The position numbers were made by a program, and so were the translations under genes. This document shows positions 10,986-27,000 of a stretch of 64,000 nt of DNA, piece after piece (position 1 is the stretch's first letter; every line of letters starts with the position of its first letter). A model generated the notes under the pieces. The model searched no databases and had not been told where the DNA came from. It saw nothing but the letters and a program-made list of their open reading frames with translations. The stretch is from Thunnus maccoyii. Its lineage: Eukaryota; Chordata; Actinopteri; Scombriformes; Scombridae. The stretch covers positions 17,159,155 to 17,223,154 of the forward strand of contig NC_056544.1 of assembly GCF_910596095.1 (NCBI RefSeq), given 5' to 3'.

Positions 10986-13090
10986 GCATACCTTTAAATG
11001 TCGGCCTTTTCTGTGGACTGCCATCCCAGCATCTCTTCATTAGGTCAGTTATCTCTGTAGGAGTGTTCTCTGGAATAAGGTTCTCTGCTGGTCTTTCACC
11101 ATTACGGACACACTGGCTGATATGGTCTTCACTCCTGGCATCTGGACGTAAAAAGATACTTACTTTGGATGCCTGCATGCCTTTTACCAAAATTTAAGCC
11201 ATTTAGTTAACGGTTATGAATGTGGCAATATGACAATAATCCAGACGCTGCTACATTATTTCATGGTCAATCTGATAAATCAATACAATATGTCTTGTTC
11301 AGCAGGTTTTGGCATCCCAACTCACTTGGATATGGCTCTTCGCCTGTGAGGATGACCCAAACCACAATTGCAAAGCTGTAGACGTCAGACTTCTCAGTGG
11401 AGGCTGTATGTATACTCTCCAGGTGCTCAGGAGCCATGTAGCTCAGTGTCCCTGCACCTCTCGCCCCGGCTGTTCTGCCCATACGACTCTTCCTGCGAGA
11501 CTCCTCCTTTGTGAGTTTGCTCCATGTGTGGCAGGTGGCCAGGCCGAGGTCTGCAATCTAGAAAGCACAGGGAAAACATGCTTAGATTATCATGATAGTA
11601 TATGCGATTTCGTGGGTCACAGAGTGCAATATACCTTGATGTGAAAATCCTTGTCCACTAGAATGTTTTCTGGCTTGAGGTCCTTGTGTATGACGTGTTT
11701 GTCTGTAAGGTACACCATCCCTTCCAAAATCTCCAAGATTATTCTGCCTTTGATGGACATTGGCACAGAGACCTAAGAACCGAGAAAAATAGTATTAATC
11801 GTTCACTTCATATGAAAAGTACCCTAATGTGAGTTATTTAAAGCTGCAAACTGTGTACAGTATGAAAAGTAGAAGATGGACATTCATTAATCTTTCCCTT
11901 TTCAGTGTGATTAGATATTAAACCTACTGACCTGCTCAAGCATGGCAAACAGGTTGCCCCTGGGGATGAGTTCCAAGACTAAGGAGCAGTCTCTATCCTC
12001 CATAATCACACCCAGCAACTTGACCACACGCTCATGGTTCAGGCTTGCCATAATGTTCCCCTCCTCCAGCAGCGACCTTTTACTATCCCTGGAAAGTATA
12101 GTAAATAAAATGAAAGCCAGACATGGTATAGTACAAGTGATAAAGTGAGCATCATGTTGAGTCAAGGCAAGACATACGGATGCACAGATAAAATACACTG
12201 AATCGGTTTGAGCCATTGTTTGAGCAGATCAGGTGTCAGTCATGATGTGACTGATCCACATCAAATACAACTTTTTTAAAAAAATGTCATAAAATGTTGT
12301 GTTTGCGCTCTCTGTTACAGTTTTTCAGACAAGGCTGCCTGTAAACTCAGTTGTTAGTGCCACAGAAATCCCTGCCCTAATGTTACTGTACATACAGTAT
12401 TACTAAAATGAGTTTCATGCAGTGCAGTACAGATTTAAAATGTAGGGAATAAAGAGCACTTGTGCTGGATCAGTGGTCAGTATCTGCAGGTATCCATAGC
12501 ACGTGGATTGGTGCATCCCTTGCAGGACACATGGGACATGTGAATGTGAAATCAAATGGCCATATCAAGGCAGCAATAAAAATATGGATGTACTTTTTGT
12601 AGGAAATGATGTAAATCTAAATATTGCAGAAAAGTTGAGTATGGGTCATGTCTGAAAAACGGATGTTGGACCCACATCCGCATTTCTGATGAACAGACTG
12701 TTCTCTTTATAGAAAGCAGTGCATTAGGAGTGGCTAGATATGTTGTTATAATATCAATTATAAGCTTACAACGATAGTGTAAATTCTTTCCTGCAACAGT
12801 GAAAACATCACCGAGCTGTGTGGAGAGTCTGCCTGAAGTGTCCTGCTCGACACATGATTTAAGTTAGTATTTAATCGTAGGGGAATACCCGGCACAGTCC
12901 TTACAGTAACAGAGACACAAACAACTCACTCATTGCGAAGAGGGCCTGTATACATAGTCTTCAACACCACCTGGCCGAGGGTCGCATGGTAGCACAGGTA
13001 AACTTCTCCAAATCCTCCGTAATCCAGGGCCTCTTTTTTGATAAGATCAGTCGATCTCATATGAAGTGAAGAGTCTGGCGCGGTGGCCAT
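8230..13090 (-). CDS. ripk1: Receptor-interacting serine/threonine kinase 1 (RIPK1), complete, 10 coding exons
   Basis: Kinase and scaffold of TNF, TLR and death-receptor signalling, steering NF-kB activation, apoptosis and necroptosis. Coding exons in transcript order: 12930-13090, 11932-12088, 11635-11772, 11326-11557, 10992-11141, 10309-10385, 10081-10156, 9296-9922, 9013-9162, 8230-8525. All phases join, giving 687 aa (human 671). The kinase domain (about 16-285) has the Gly loop YGGFGEV (24-30), Lys44, HKDLKPEN (135-142) and DLG (155-157) in place of DFG, both as in mammalian RIPK1. The intermediate region keeps EEKLDRE next to YHIYGS, which fits the Lys377 ubiquitin-acceptor region, and TWYRP. 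The RHIM core is IQIG (550-553); the death domain spans about 598-685. Start: ATG 13088-13090, with G at -3, sits just after a possible acceptor (AG at 13093-13094), so a 5'UTR intron with donor near 13415 is plausible. An in-frame ATG upstream (13180) is less likely. Confidence 0.95.
10386..10416 (-). other. Homopolymer polypyrimidine tract before ripk1 exon 6
   Basis: On the minus strand the acceptor of the 77-nt exon 10309-10385 is preceded by a long C run, then CCCTCCC, then about ten T and GCAG. The entire polypyrimidine tract is made of two homopolymers, an unstable arrangement for a splice site. Confidence 0.8.
10940..10983. repeat. (CA)n microsatellite next to a ripk1 5' splice site
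   Basis: About 22 CA units on the plus strand. In the ripk1 transcript this is a UG repeat beginning about 8 nt after the donor of exon 10992-11141. UG repeats are known binding sites for TDP-43 and CELF proteins. Confidence 0.95.
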
Positions 13091-13415
13091 CCCTGAGTAG
13101 AAGTCACATTTTAACAGCTTGACGAGACAGAGCTCAGAAAAAAACTCATAACACAATGGATAAAACCTGTTAGCTGTCACAAAGCAAATGCAAATAAGCT
13201 GAGCAGACGGATGAAATGAGCAAAGGGGGGAACTCAGTCATCCAGAAACATGAAAACATGTCGACACACTCACGTCAGTCACGTCTAGCTAAGTTTCAGA
13301 AACAACACAAACTTTGCGTTAGCTAGCCCTCGTAACCAAACTCTTCACCCGAAAAAAGCAACATTATACGCGGCATTTGCTTTCAATAACATCGACACTG
13401 GAATAAATGAGTTAC

Positions 13416-13500
13416 CAAAAGTGATGTAAAGTCCAAGTAGGGCACTTTATTTGTAGTTCCGGGAATTTCTCGACGTCCAACTGAAATTAAGTGAAACCGG
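13416..13500 (-). promoter_or_regulatory. Candidate ripk1 first (non-coding) exon and promoter
   Basis: The minus strand reads TTTTG|GTAACT at 13416/13415, a usable donor pairing with the acceptor at 13093-13094. Just upstream of that donor in transcript terms, at about 13461-13470, the plus strand has GGGAATTTCT, one mismatch from an NF-kB site, and an AAGTGAAACC IRF half-site near 13489. These are single-motif matches only; the transcription start is unknown. Confidence 0.35.
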
Positions 13501-16245
13501 ACAGACGACATAAAAACTACAAACAGCCCTACAAATCGATACCAGAGCAGGATGGTAAGCAGCTACAGGCTTCCGTGGCCGAAAAGGCTTAAACATTTCA
13601 TAATGGAGAACTTCATAATGCAGGATGCCAATTTATAGCCATTTCTTTACTAACTTTATCTCAAATGGGTTTGTAAAACACATAATTCCTCTGGTCCTCT
13701 GCACCATTGTGAATCTTGTCGTGTGGCACTGTCGCCACCTACTGGCGACATTTATTATTACAGACTAAATAACCACAAATCACCACTGTAGTACAACACC
13801 TGTACATCCATTTAAGATTTGAGGGTGATATTGTCTCCATTGATAATGATCTCCAGACAGTTTCATCTTTATATCAGCCAGGACTAAAACTGTTAAAGAA
13901 AACGGAAGAATATTGAAGAAAACTAGAATTATTTGATGTTTTGGAAGCACAATGATAAATCAATTTCCCATCATTATTAATTAAAGCAGCACAGCTAACA
14001 TAGCATCCTTGCATAATTTAAAAAGGTACAGATTCATTGATAAAACAAGCGTTTAAGTGAAACTAGAGTGGGAAACCACCTAAATTGTAGCCTCTGACAG
14101 CGTGGGCGATGTATGACATGTAGACCTACATTTTGGGCAGCCTATCTGTGAAGACTCACACTATAAATTCCTCCTTTTACACACTAAAGCCACAACAAAG
14201 CAGTATCATATTTACCTGTCTTGTTGTCTCGGTTTTCTGGTTTGCATTTTCTTTTTCTATAATTCACACTTATTGCTGGTAATCTTCAGGTCGTTCTCCT
14301 CGGCCCCACTCACTTCACAGTTCAGTGAAGTGAGTGCAATCGACCAAACAAACAAAAAAATCGATGAATAATATTAGTCAATTTACATTAAAACTACTTT
14401 CATCTACAATTAAAATAGTTTGAAAAATGATTTTGATGACCTGTGGTGAGATCTGTGGTCATACCTGTTGTGATTAAGTGTGCATTATCACTCATCTTAG
14501 GCAACAGTTGTTTACACATATTTTGTATGATACATGAGTACAGTTATTCCAAGTATTCAACTAGGAGGCAATGGTCATTTTAGACAAATTCATCACTAAA
14601 CTTTTAAGATGGAACGTTCTTTAAACACACTGTTAAATCTTGAAACTGAAACTGAAACAACAGGCATGAAGAGCAGGCGTATTCTCCAGTTCACACCATG
14701 TGTTTCAAATCCTGGTGGCGATACACAAGACCATCTCACTATGTAAAACACTGCGTGTAGCTGAGTGTCTCCTGCAGATGCCTCCTTACATTAGAGTTGC
14801 AGTCTGGTGGTCAAACACTACCCGACATAGAACAACAACAACAGATCACCAGAAAGTTAAACCAAATGGGGCCTGTGGTTTAGTGTGGTGTTCTGTCAAT
14901 TTGGGGCAGTGGGTAGCAGTACTTCCTGTTGATGTTCTTTAGGATGTGAAGATAACCAGTACAGAACTGGCAGGTGCCATCATTTAACAGTTTGATCTTA
15001 TCAGTTTTCTGTACAACTGCCTGGCTCTTAACAGAGTCACTTGTGTCCTGCTGTAAGGTGGTAGGTGCACTTCTCATTTTTGGTGGCAAAAATACAATGT
15101 AGTCATTTAACAGAGTGCACAGGATCTGGCACCAATGAGTCTGTGATGCCATAGATGTTACAGCTTCACAGGACTCAGATTAACTGCCTGGTCATGGGGG
15201 AGGATGATAGTCCAGTGTTCTTTTACAGTGTTGTTTATCCACGCATTATCCTGCGAGGTTAATGTAACAGCATCCAGCTCTAGTAGTGGTGCTGTCCTTC
15301 CTTCCCATCCCAGCAACCAGATTCATTTCTCTGCTTCTGAGAAACTGTTTACATAATTCGCAAAGGATTGCAACAGTCACGGACAAGGTACAGTAGCTGG
15401 CCCCACTGCTGGTAGCCTATAGCAGAGGATGCGATACAACCTTACACAACCTTTCCTCATTCTGCCCCATGCATCAGCACAGAGATTTGGGGTGAAGAGG
15501 CACAGTTAAAGATGGCTGTGGGGCCTATAAGACAAACCTGTGTCCTAGAAAATACATTAATGTACAACTAAATTGCAACAGCAAATATAATCATGTATTT
15601 GGGATGTTGCAAAAATGTTGATACTGAAAATGAGGGAAATGTTCAGAGGCCTTGTAGTTATTTTTAGGAAGTATTAGTTCCTCTCTTCCTGTGGTGGTGT
15701 ACTTGGATTAGGAAGTACATGTCTGCAGCAAAAGCCCATAGACTCTTCCTCTCCTGACAATGGCTGGAAAGCATGAATTAACTAACTTCGTTTCATTAAA
15801 ACAGTACTCATAAGAGTTATTAGCTCTTCAGCATTTAGGCAACGACTATCTCTGAAACCCATCTCTCTTATCACTTTGCATATAATGCACAAATTAGAAT
15901 ATGTTGTGAATTATATCAAAATCTTGCCCCAAAAGCTAATCATGATCTGACTATCTGTGCTATTTATTTTTTAAAAAGACCACAAAAAATGGTTGTTTGA
16001 TATCTGCCACACTCCTGTTCTATTTTCCATAGTGACTTTGTCATCCAGCTCACTTGAGTAACCGGCCACTGTATTAATCTTCAAGTGCTTGGCTAATTTT
16101 GTTCTGGTATGTAGACACTTGTGTTGTCAAAGTTTATTTTAGGGTTAGGCATTTGCTTTCGTAAAGCCAAGGCAGCCTATGGATATTCTCATCATATCTA
16201 ACTATAAGTCCAAGGTAGGTTTGGTCCACACTTATTATATCCAAA
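13500..16245. other. Intergenic region between ripk1 and dusp22 (divergent)
   Basis: Separates the 5' ends of two divergent genes. A short inverted repeat lies around 13733-13750 (GTCGCCACCTACTGGCGAC). A 90-codon minus-strand open frame at 14880-15152 begins MASQTHWCQILCTLL and contains GTCQFCTGYLH; I recognise no family and it has no intact extension, so I do not call it a gene. The surrounding 14.7-15.55 kb is slightly more GC-rich and could be a decayed repeat or pseudogene. Confidence 0.5.
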
Positions 16246-16260
16246 AGCCGCGTTCCTTAC

Positions 16261-16467
16261 ATTGGCAAACTACAAATCCCAGCATTCAACACGGGGAGTT
16301 TGGGCAGCACTGCTCGACTCTCTCGGGCGCGGAGCTGCTGCTTGTTAGGCGCCCCTACAGCGGGATTGGGAAGCCGTCACGGAACTGACTGGATACTCAT
16401 TTTTACCAACAAGGAAATACAGCGCAGCATTTCAGTCCATTAGTCCTTTCTGTGGTCGTTTTTCAAC
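16261..16467 (+). promoter_or_regulatory. dusp22 core promoter and 5'UTR with ZNF143-type site
   Basis: The 200 bases before the dusp22 ATG are locally GC-rich. At 16269-16287 the sequence ACTACAAATCCCAGCATTC closely matches the SBS element bound by ZNF143 (ACTACAATTCCCAGCATGC). An inverted CCAAT box (ATTGG) is at 16261-16265. The SBS motif is typical of TATA-less housekeeping-type vertebrate promoters. The transcription start is inferred only. Confidence 0.6.
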
Positions 16468-22108
<5,641 letters not shown>

Positions 22109-22400
22109 GATCTTTTACAGCTCAGCCTGGAGGCTTATACCACCTGGTCATGCTATATAAAGTATTCTGGACATATCTGGAAATCTAATGTGCTTTGGAG
22201 TGGACTACTTTCATGGCTACTGGAGTGATCATGTAGAGATCATGGACACGTACACTGGAGAGAGAGCCAGTTCAAATGAACAGCACATATTATTTTTTAT
22301 CATTGATTAATTGATGTTTGTGCTGCTTCCTTTTTTTTCTAATTTAAAAATGTTGTGAACTGTGAGTTTTGTACGGTGTTGTTACGATTTCAAATTGTGA

Positions 22401-22406
22401 AATAAA
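22401..22406 (+). other. Polyadenylation signal of dusp22
   Basis: AATAAA 293 bases after the dusp22 stop codon on the same strand, followed within 40 bases by GT-rich sequence (GTGTTTTGTGAAGTTGTTAG) that fits a downstream element. Confidence 0.7.
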
Positions 22407-22429
22407 ATGAGTGAAGTGTTTTGTGAAGT

Positions 22430-22990
22430 TGTTAGTCGGTGGGCTGACATATTGAAGGTGATAAGACACTTTCTGTGCTGTGTTTACATCTCTGTTTCCT
22501 GGTTCTCTTCCTGTTTGTCTAATGTGCAAGGGAGGTCATGCATGGTGGCATCAAAAACACCAAGAGCACGTGCTTTTGTCACTCTTTCTGTCCAATTATC
22601 TTTAGAGACTATAAAGCAATAAATTCATAATACTTATTATATACAGAGATCCTCTTAAAACTATAGATAGCTGGGCATGCATGCGCATGTACAGCCACTG
22701 GAGGGCAGTAATACCAACAAAGTAGCCTTAAATATATGGTATTTTTTTTAATTCAACCCATGTGTCATCCTCTGACACCGGGTATTCATGGCAAATTAAC
22801 CATCACACAAAATCTTAATGTTTTCCTAATGACAAAATTAAGACTTTATAGACATTTTCAGTCAGCAGTTGACAAGTCATTGGAAATTATGATGGACCTA
22901 TAGATTTGTAGAAAAACGAGGATGCATGGGGGTGGGGGGTGTATTTTTATGTCGGTGATGTGCACAGGTAATTGTTCCATTCCGAGCCAG
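22430..22990. other. Intergenic region between dusp22 and irf4
   Basis: Short spacer in a head-to-tail pair. It holds no gene. The right half leads into the irf4 promoter; the left contains a CACTGGAGGGCAGTAA word seen widely in fish intergenic DNA. Confidence 0.5.
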
Positions 22991-23205
22991 TGACTGCTCA
23001 GGGTGTCACTAGAGGGATTCCCCACCGCAGCAATGAGTGGGCGCCGAGTTTCACAGAAATGAGCGCCTGATCGCTGCGTATCTCCTCTTGAACTTCTCAG
23101 CCGGAGAGGCTCCTCCCTATCACAAATCAAGATGTGATAACATTTAAGAATAGGACACCGAGAGCTTCAAAACAGATTTCAACGAGGGGACTCACATGAT
23201 CAAAG
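22991..23205 (+). promoter_or_regulatory. irf4 promoter and first exon, with a consensus NF-kB site
   Basis: The stretch ending at the donor GT 23206 fits the first exon of irf4: it is the only locally GC-rich segment upstream, and its AAAG|GTAGG donor joins the coding exon at 24005. GGGATTCCCC at 23014-23023 is a perfect palindromic NF-kB site; mammalian IRF4 is a known NF-kB (c-Rel) target in lymphocytes. No clear TATA box. The transcription start is not determinable here. Confidence 0.6.
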
Positions 23206-24006
23206 GTAGGCGACGGCTGCTTTTACATTAATGCATTTTCAACATCATAACTGATTAAAACTTTTAATTTATCAATTAACCACCAGCAATTAAACCAGGA
23301 GATAATCGTCGACTCACAGTATCACGTTTGTCAGGCACACCTCAAAATCTTACGATACTTTGATGATAAAGCCATTAACTCAATGTAAATAAATTAGTTT
23401 GTCAATCAGTTTATGATTTATGATTAAACTAGTAGCCTAAGCATGAGTTTGAATCTTATAAAAGTTGAATTAATGCCCCACTAAACTTTTAAAATGAAGT
23501 TGAGGAGGCATCTGATGTGATGTGTAATTAAGATGTATTCCAGCATGCATGGTAGGCTTGAAACCCTTCTTCTTGAAGGTTTAACTATAGCTGCATTACT
23601 TCTTATGGGTTTATTCATGCATGTATCTCAAATTAGTCAAATTTCTTTTTTCTGATAGAGATGAAAACGGCGCTACATGGCGTGTCTGAATCATGGGTAG
23701 ATTCAAGTAGAAGTGATTGCTAATATTGCGGTGGAGAGGCTATGTGGAGTTAACACAATGAACAACACACTTACTTTGGCACCTCTTTCATTACTATAAT
23801 AAAGTATCACAGGAAAGCAATGTTGACAATTATAATAATGATATCTTAAGTTTTGTAACCTAATATCCTATAAATGTATTAAAATGTATTTTCTCAGCTT
23901 AGCCAAGTTAAATGTGTGAATCCTACATAAAAAAAAACTAAAGATAATTTTGTTTATCTAAATGATCTGTGCTTTATTCTATTCTATATTATTTCACCTT
24001 TCAGAG

Positions 24007-27000
24007 ATGAACTTGGAGGAGGATAGCGGCCTGTCAGTCAGTTGTGGCAATGGCAAACTGAGACAGTGGCTTATTGATCAGATTGACAGCAGGAGATATC
24101 CCGGCCTTGTTTGGGAAAATGATGAAAAAAACATCTTTAGGATTCCGTGGAAACATGCAGGAAAACAAGACTATAACAGAGAGGAGGATGCTGCACTCTT
24201 CAAGGTCAGACCATCCCGCTTCTGTGCTGACACTGTGCACCTTAAGCATCTGACAATTGCATTTTGAGCACATTAATTACAAAAAAAAATTGATTTGAAC
24301 ACATTTAGATATGTTTACCTTTGTTTTTACTTTAACTTATGAAAGGTTACTTCAAAAAATGTATATACGAGTGTTCATGCATTAATCCATTCTTCAAAGT
24401 CACAACTCTTTGATATTTTTTTGGTACATTGGCATTAAAAAAAGAAGTGTAAACTTATCTATTTAAATTGTTTCAGGCTTGGGCAATGTTCAAGGGGAAA
24501 CATAAGGAAGGTGTGGACAAGCCAGATCCACCCACATGGAAGACAAGACTACGTTGTGCTCTTAATAAAAGCAATGACTTTGATGAGTTGGTAGAAAGAA
24601 GCCAACTGGACATCTCAGAGCCCTACAAGGTCTACAGAATCATTCCAGAGGGAGCCAAAAGAGGTACATTACGTCTACATTATATGCAGTAGGTAAAAAC
24701 GTACATTCCTCCCATGCATGTGATACAGTGATAGATGTAAGATAAGGTGTTAGGAGTAAAATGGTTTATGGTTGGACTAAAGTCATGTACACAGTACACA
24801 CAGACACACTTCACAAATATTGTTGATATACTATTGGCAATTTTACACATACACATGCAACACTGCAGTTGATTCCGATGAGGCAGGAAGCACAAAGGAA
24901 GCCAAAGCATGTACCAAAAAGGCCGTAGTGCTTTTTTTAGAGGGCTTCGGTTACTATGTGCAGAGTGCACACAACACAACTACGACCTCCAGCCTTGCAT
25001 AACTAAGTCTGCCATCATACAGTTTTTTTGTCACACCAGAGCAGTTCTTGCTATCTGGACTAACACTTCACTCTCAAAATGAACAGGATTTAGAGTGGCG
25101 CTTTCATCAGTCGTCCGTTGCACTTTGCAAATCACTCGAATGAAAATAGCATGACCTCAGAAGTGTGCAAAACATATTCACAGTTTAAAACTGCCAAAAT
25201 GGCTTAGGTTAGTTTAGGTCACAGAATATTGTACATCACATATTCTTATTTTATTGCTCGTTAAATTATTGTTTGTAAAGATGTGTTGGATGGGAGAGCT
25301 TTTATTGCAATGTTTGCATAGGAAAGCATGGCCATTATTGTGGACAAATTATGTGAAAAATTAATTGCTGGTATATTTACAGGAATGAAGATGAGCAGTT
25401 TGGAGGAGACAGCATCACACGTAAATGCCTTTGGCTATATTCCTCCATATACATCTCTGCACAACCAGGTCAGCAGATTCATTTTGTGACTGCTGCATCT
25501 TGCATATTGGCTCTAACACATAATTAAATCTCTAATATTATTGATAAAACAGTTTATTCCAAATCTCTTGGGTTAATGATACCCCGTTTGAGTGACCATC
25601 ACTTTGCTTCATTCTCAGGTATCCAGCTATATGGTTTCTCAGGAGAGAAGGGACTGGAGGGATTACAAACAACCAGAACAACAACCCCTTCCTCCTACAC
25701 ATCACCATGGACCTCATGCAGACCTGCAGTATGGCCAGTGCCACTACCCTTCACCCATCAGCCGGGCTTGGCCTGGCTCACACACAGAAAATGGTAAGTT
25801 ATCCACACACTTAACATGGATACAACATGCAAAGCACACTGATACACATAGGAATGACTACAATACTCAACAGATATTCATTATGGTGGAATCGGTCTGT
25901 CTCAATTTTCATTTTTCACAAATATCCAAATAATGGCTTATTTTCCAACCACAGAGACCTACAGTAGTTGTGACATCCAGTCAGTTATTGTATCAAATGA
26001 GAAGTTAAGTCTGAGATCGAATAAAGTTGTCTCTTTACTGATGCAAAGCGTAAGAAGAATTTGTTATCAGAATAATTTATTATATTTCTATTATAATAAT
26101 ATTGCTTTATGTTTTAGCAGGTAATCAGTAGGTAGTATCAATCATTTCTGACTTGAAGACTTGTAGTCAGTCAGGTAATTTAAAGTGTCATCCATCATAG
26201 CAATCCTTCACATATTTTTCACAGTGTTTAATCTTAGAGATGGAAAGGAAAACCCAAAAAATACAAGTTCAAAGACTTACATCTATTTTGTCAGTTAACT
26301 TTTTTATGCATAAACTAGATACTTTCCAGATTATAAAGTGTATGATATAAAATAAATGGAAAAAGGAAAATAATTCTAAAATTAGATGTACAATATGAAT
26401 ATTGTAATTTCAGGTTTGTGTGATTTCAATTTCAAGCCTGTGGTTTCAGAGAAACTGTTGGCGATGTCAGTTTAGGTAACTGTGAAGCGCCAATTAAGAA
26501 GAGTCAAATCCTTACAGCAGTATCAAGGTAGTAATTATTATAGAAAGTATTTATTAATGAATCAGTTCATTACACTCATAGTTTGATGTAAAGTCTTAAT
26601 GCATAGCACCCCTCTTAAAGTAAGTTGGACCAGATATCAGTGATTTTCTAGCAATAATGTCAACATAGTATACATGCAAAGTATGTAAAGTATGGTGTCA
26701 CAGAATTGCTGTATCATCAGAGACAAAAACATTTATCAGACAAATAGCAGTGTGGTTCTGCCTCTTTCATACCCCAGACCCCCCTTGTGAACTGGGATAC
26801 GAAACATTTATATGAACATGGACTTATATTGAATAGACAAACATGCAAAATTCACATGAATATACACTGGAATACAAGTGGAGACAGAACAAATGTAAAC
26901 ATTACAAACAATTAGAGACTAAGGCACATGCGATTTTTAAAAAAGATGAAAATGTAATCAAACTGATTTAAAATAAGATAAAATAAGAACTAGATAAAAT

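Noticed and set aside
10927..11043. Frames running through the CA repeat in ripk1
   Set aside because: Intron read-through of a real exon (10992-11141) into the microsatellite.
13540..13562. Plus-strand ATG followed by GTAAGC, resembling a coding exon end of a divergent gene
   Set aside because: Only one codon would be coded and no downstream exon on that strand could be joined before dusp22.
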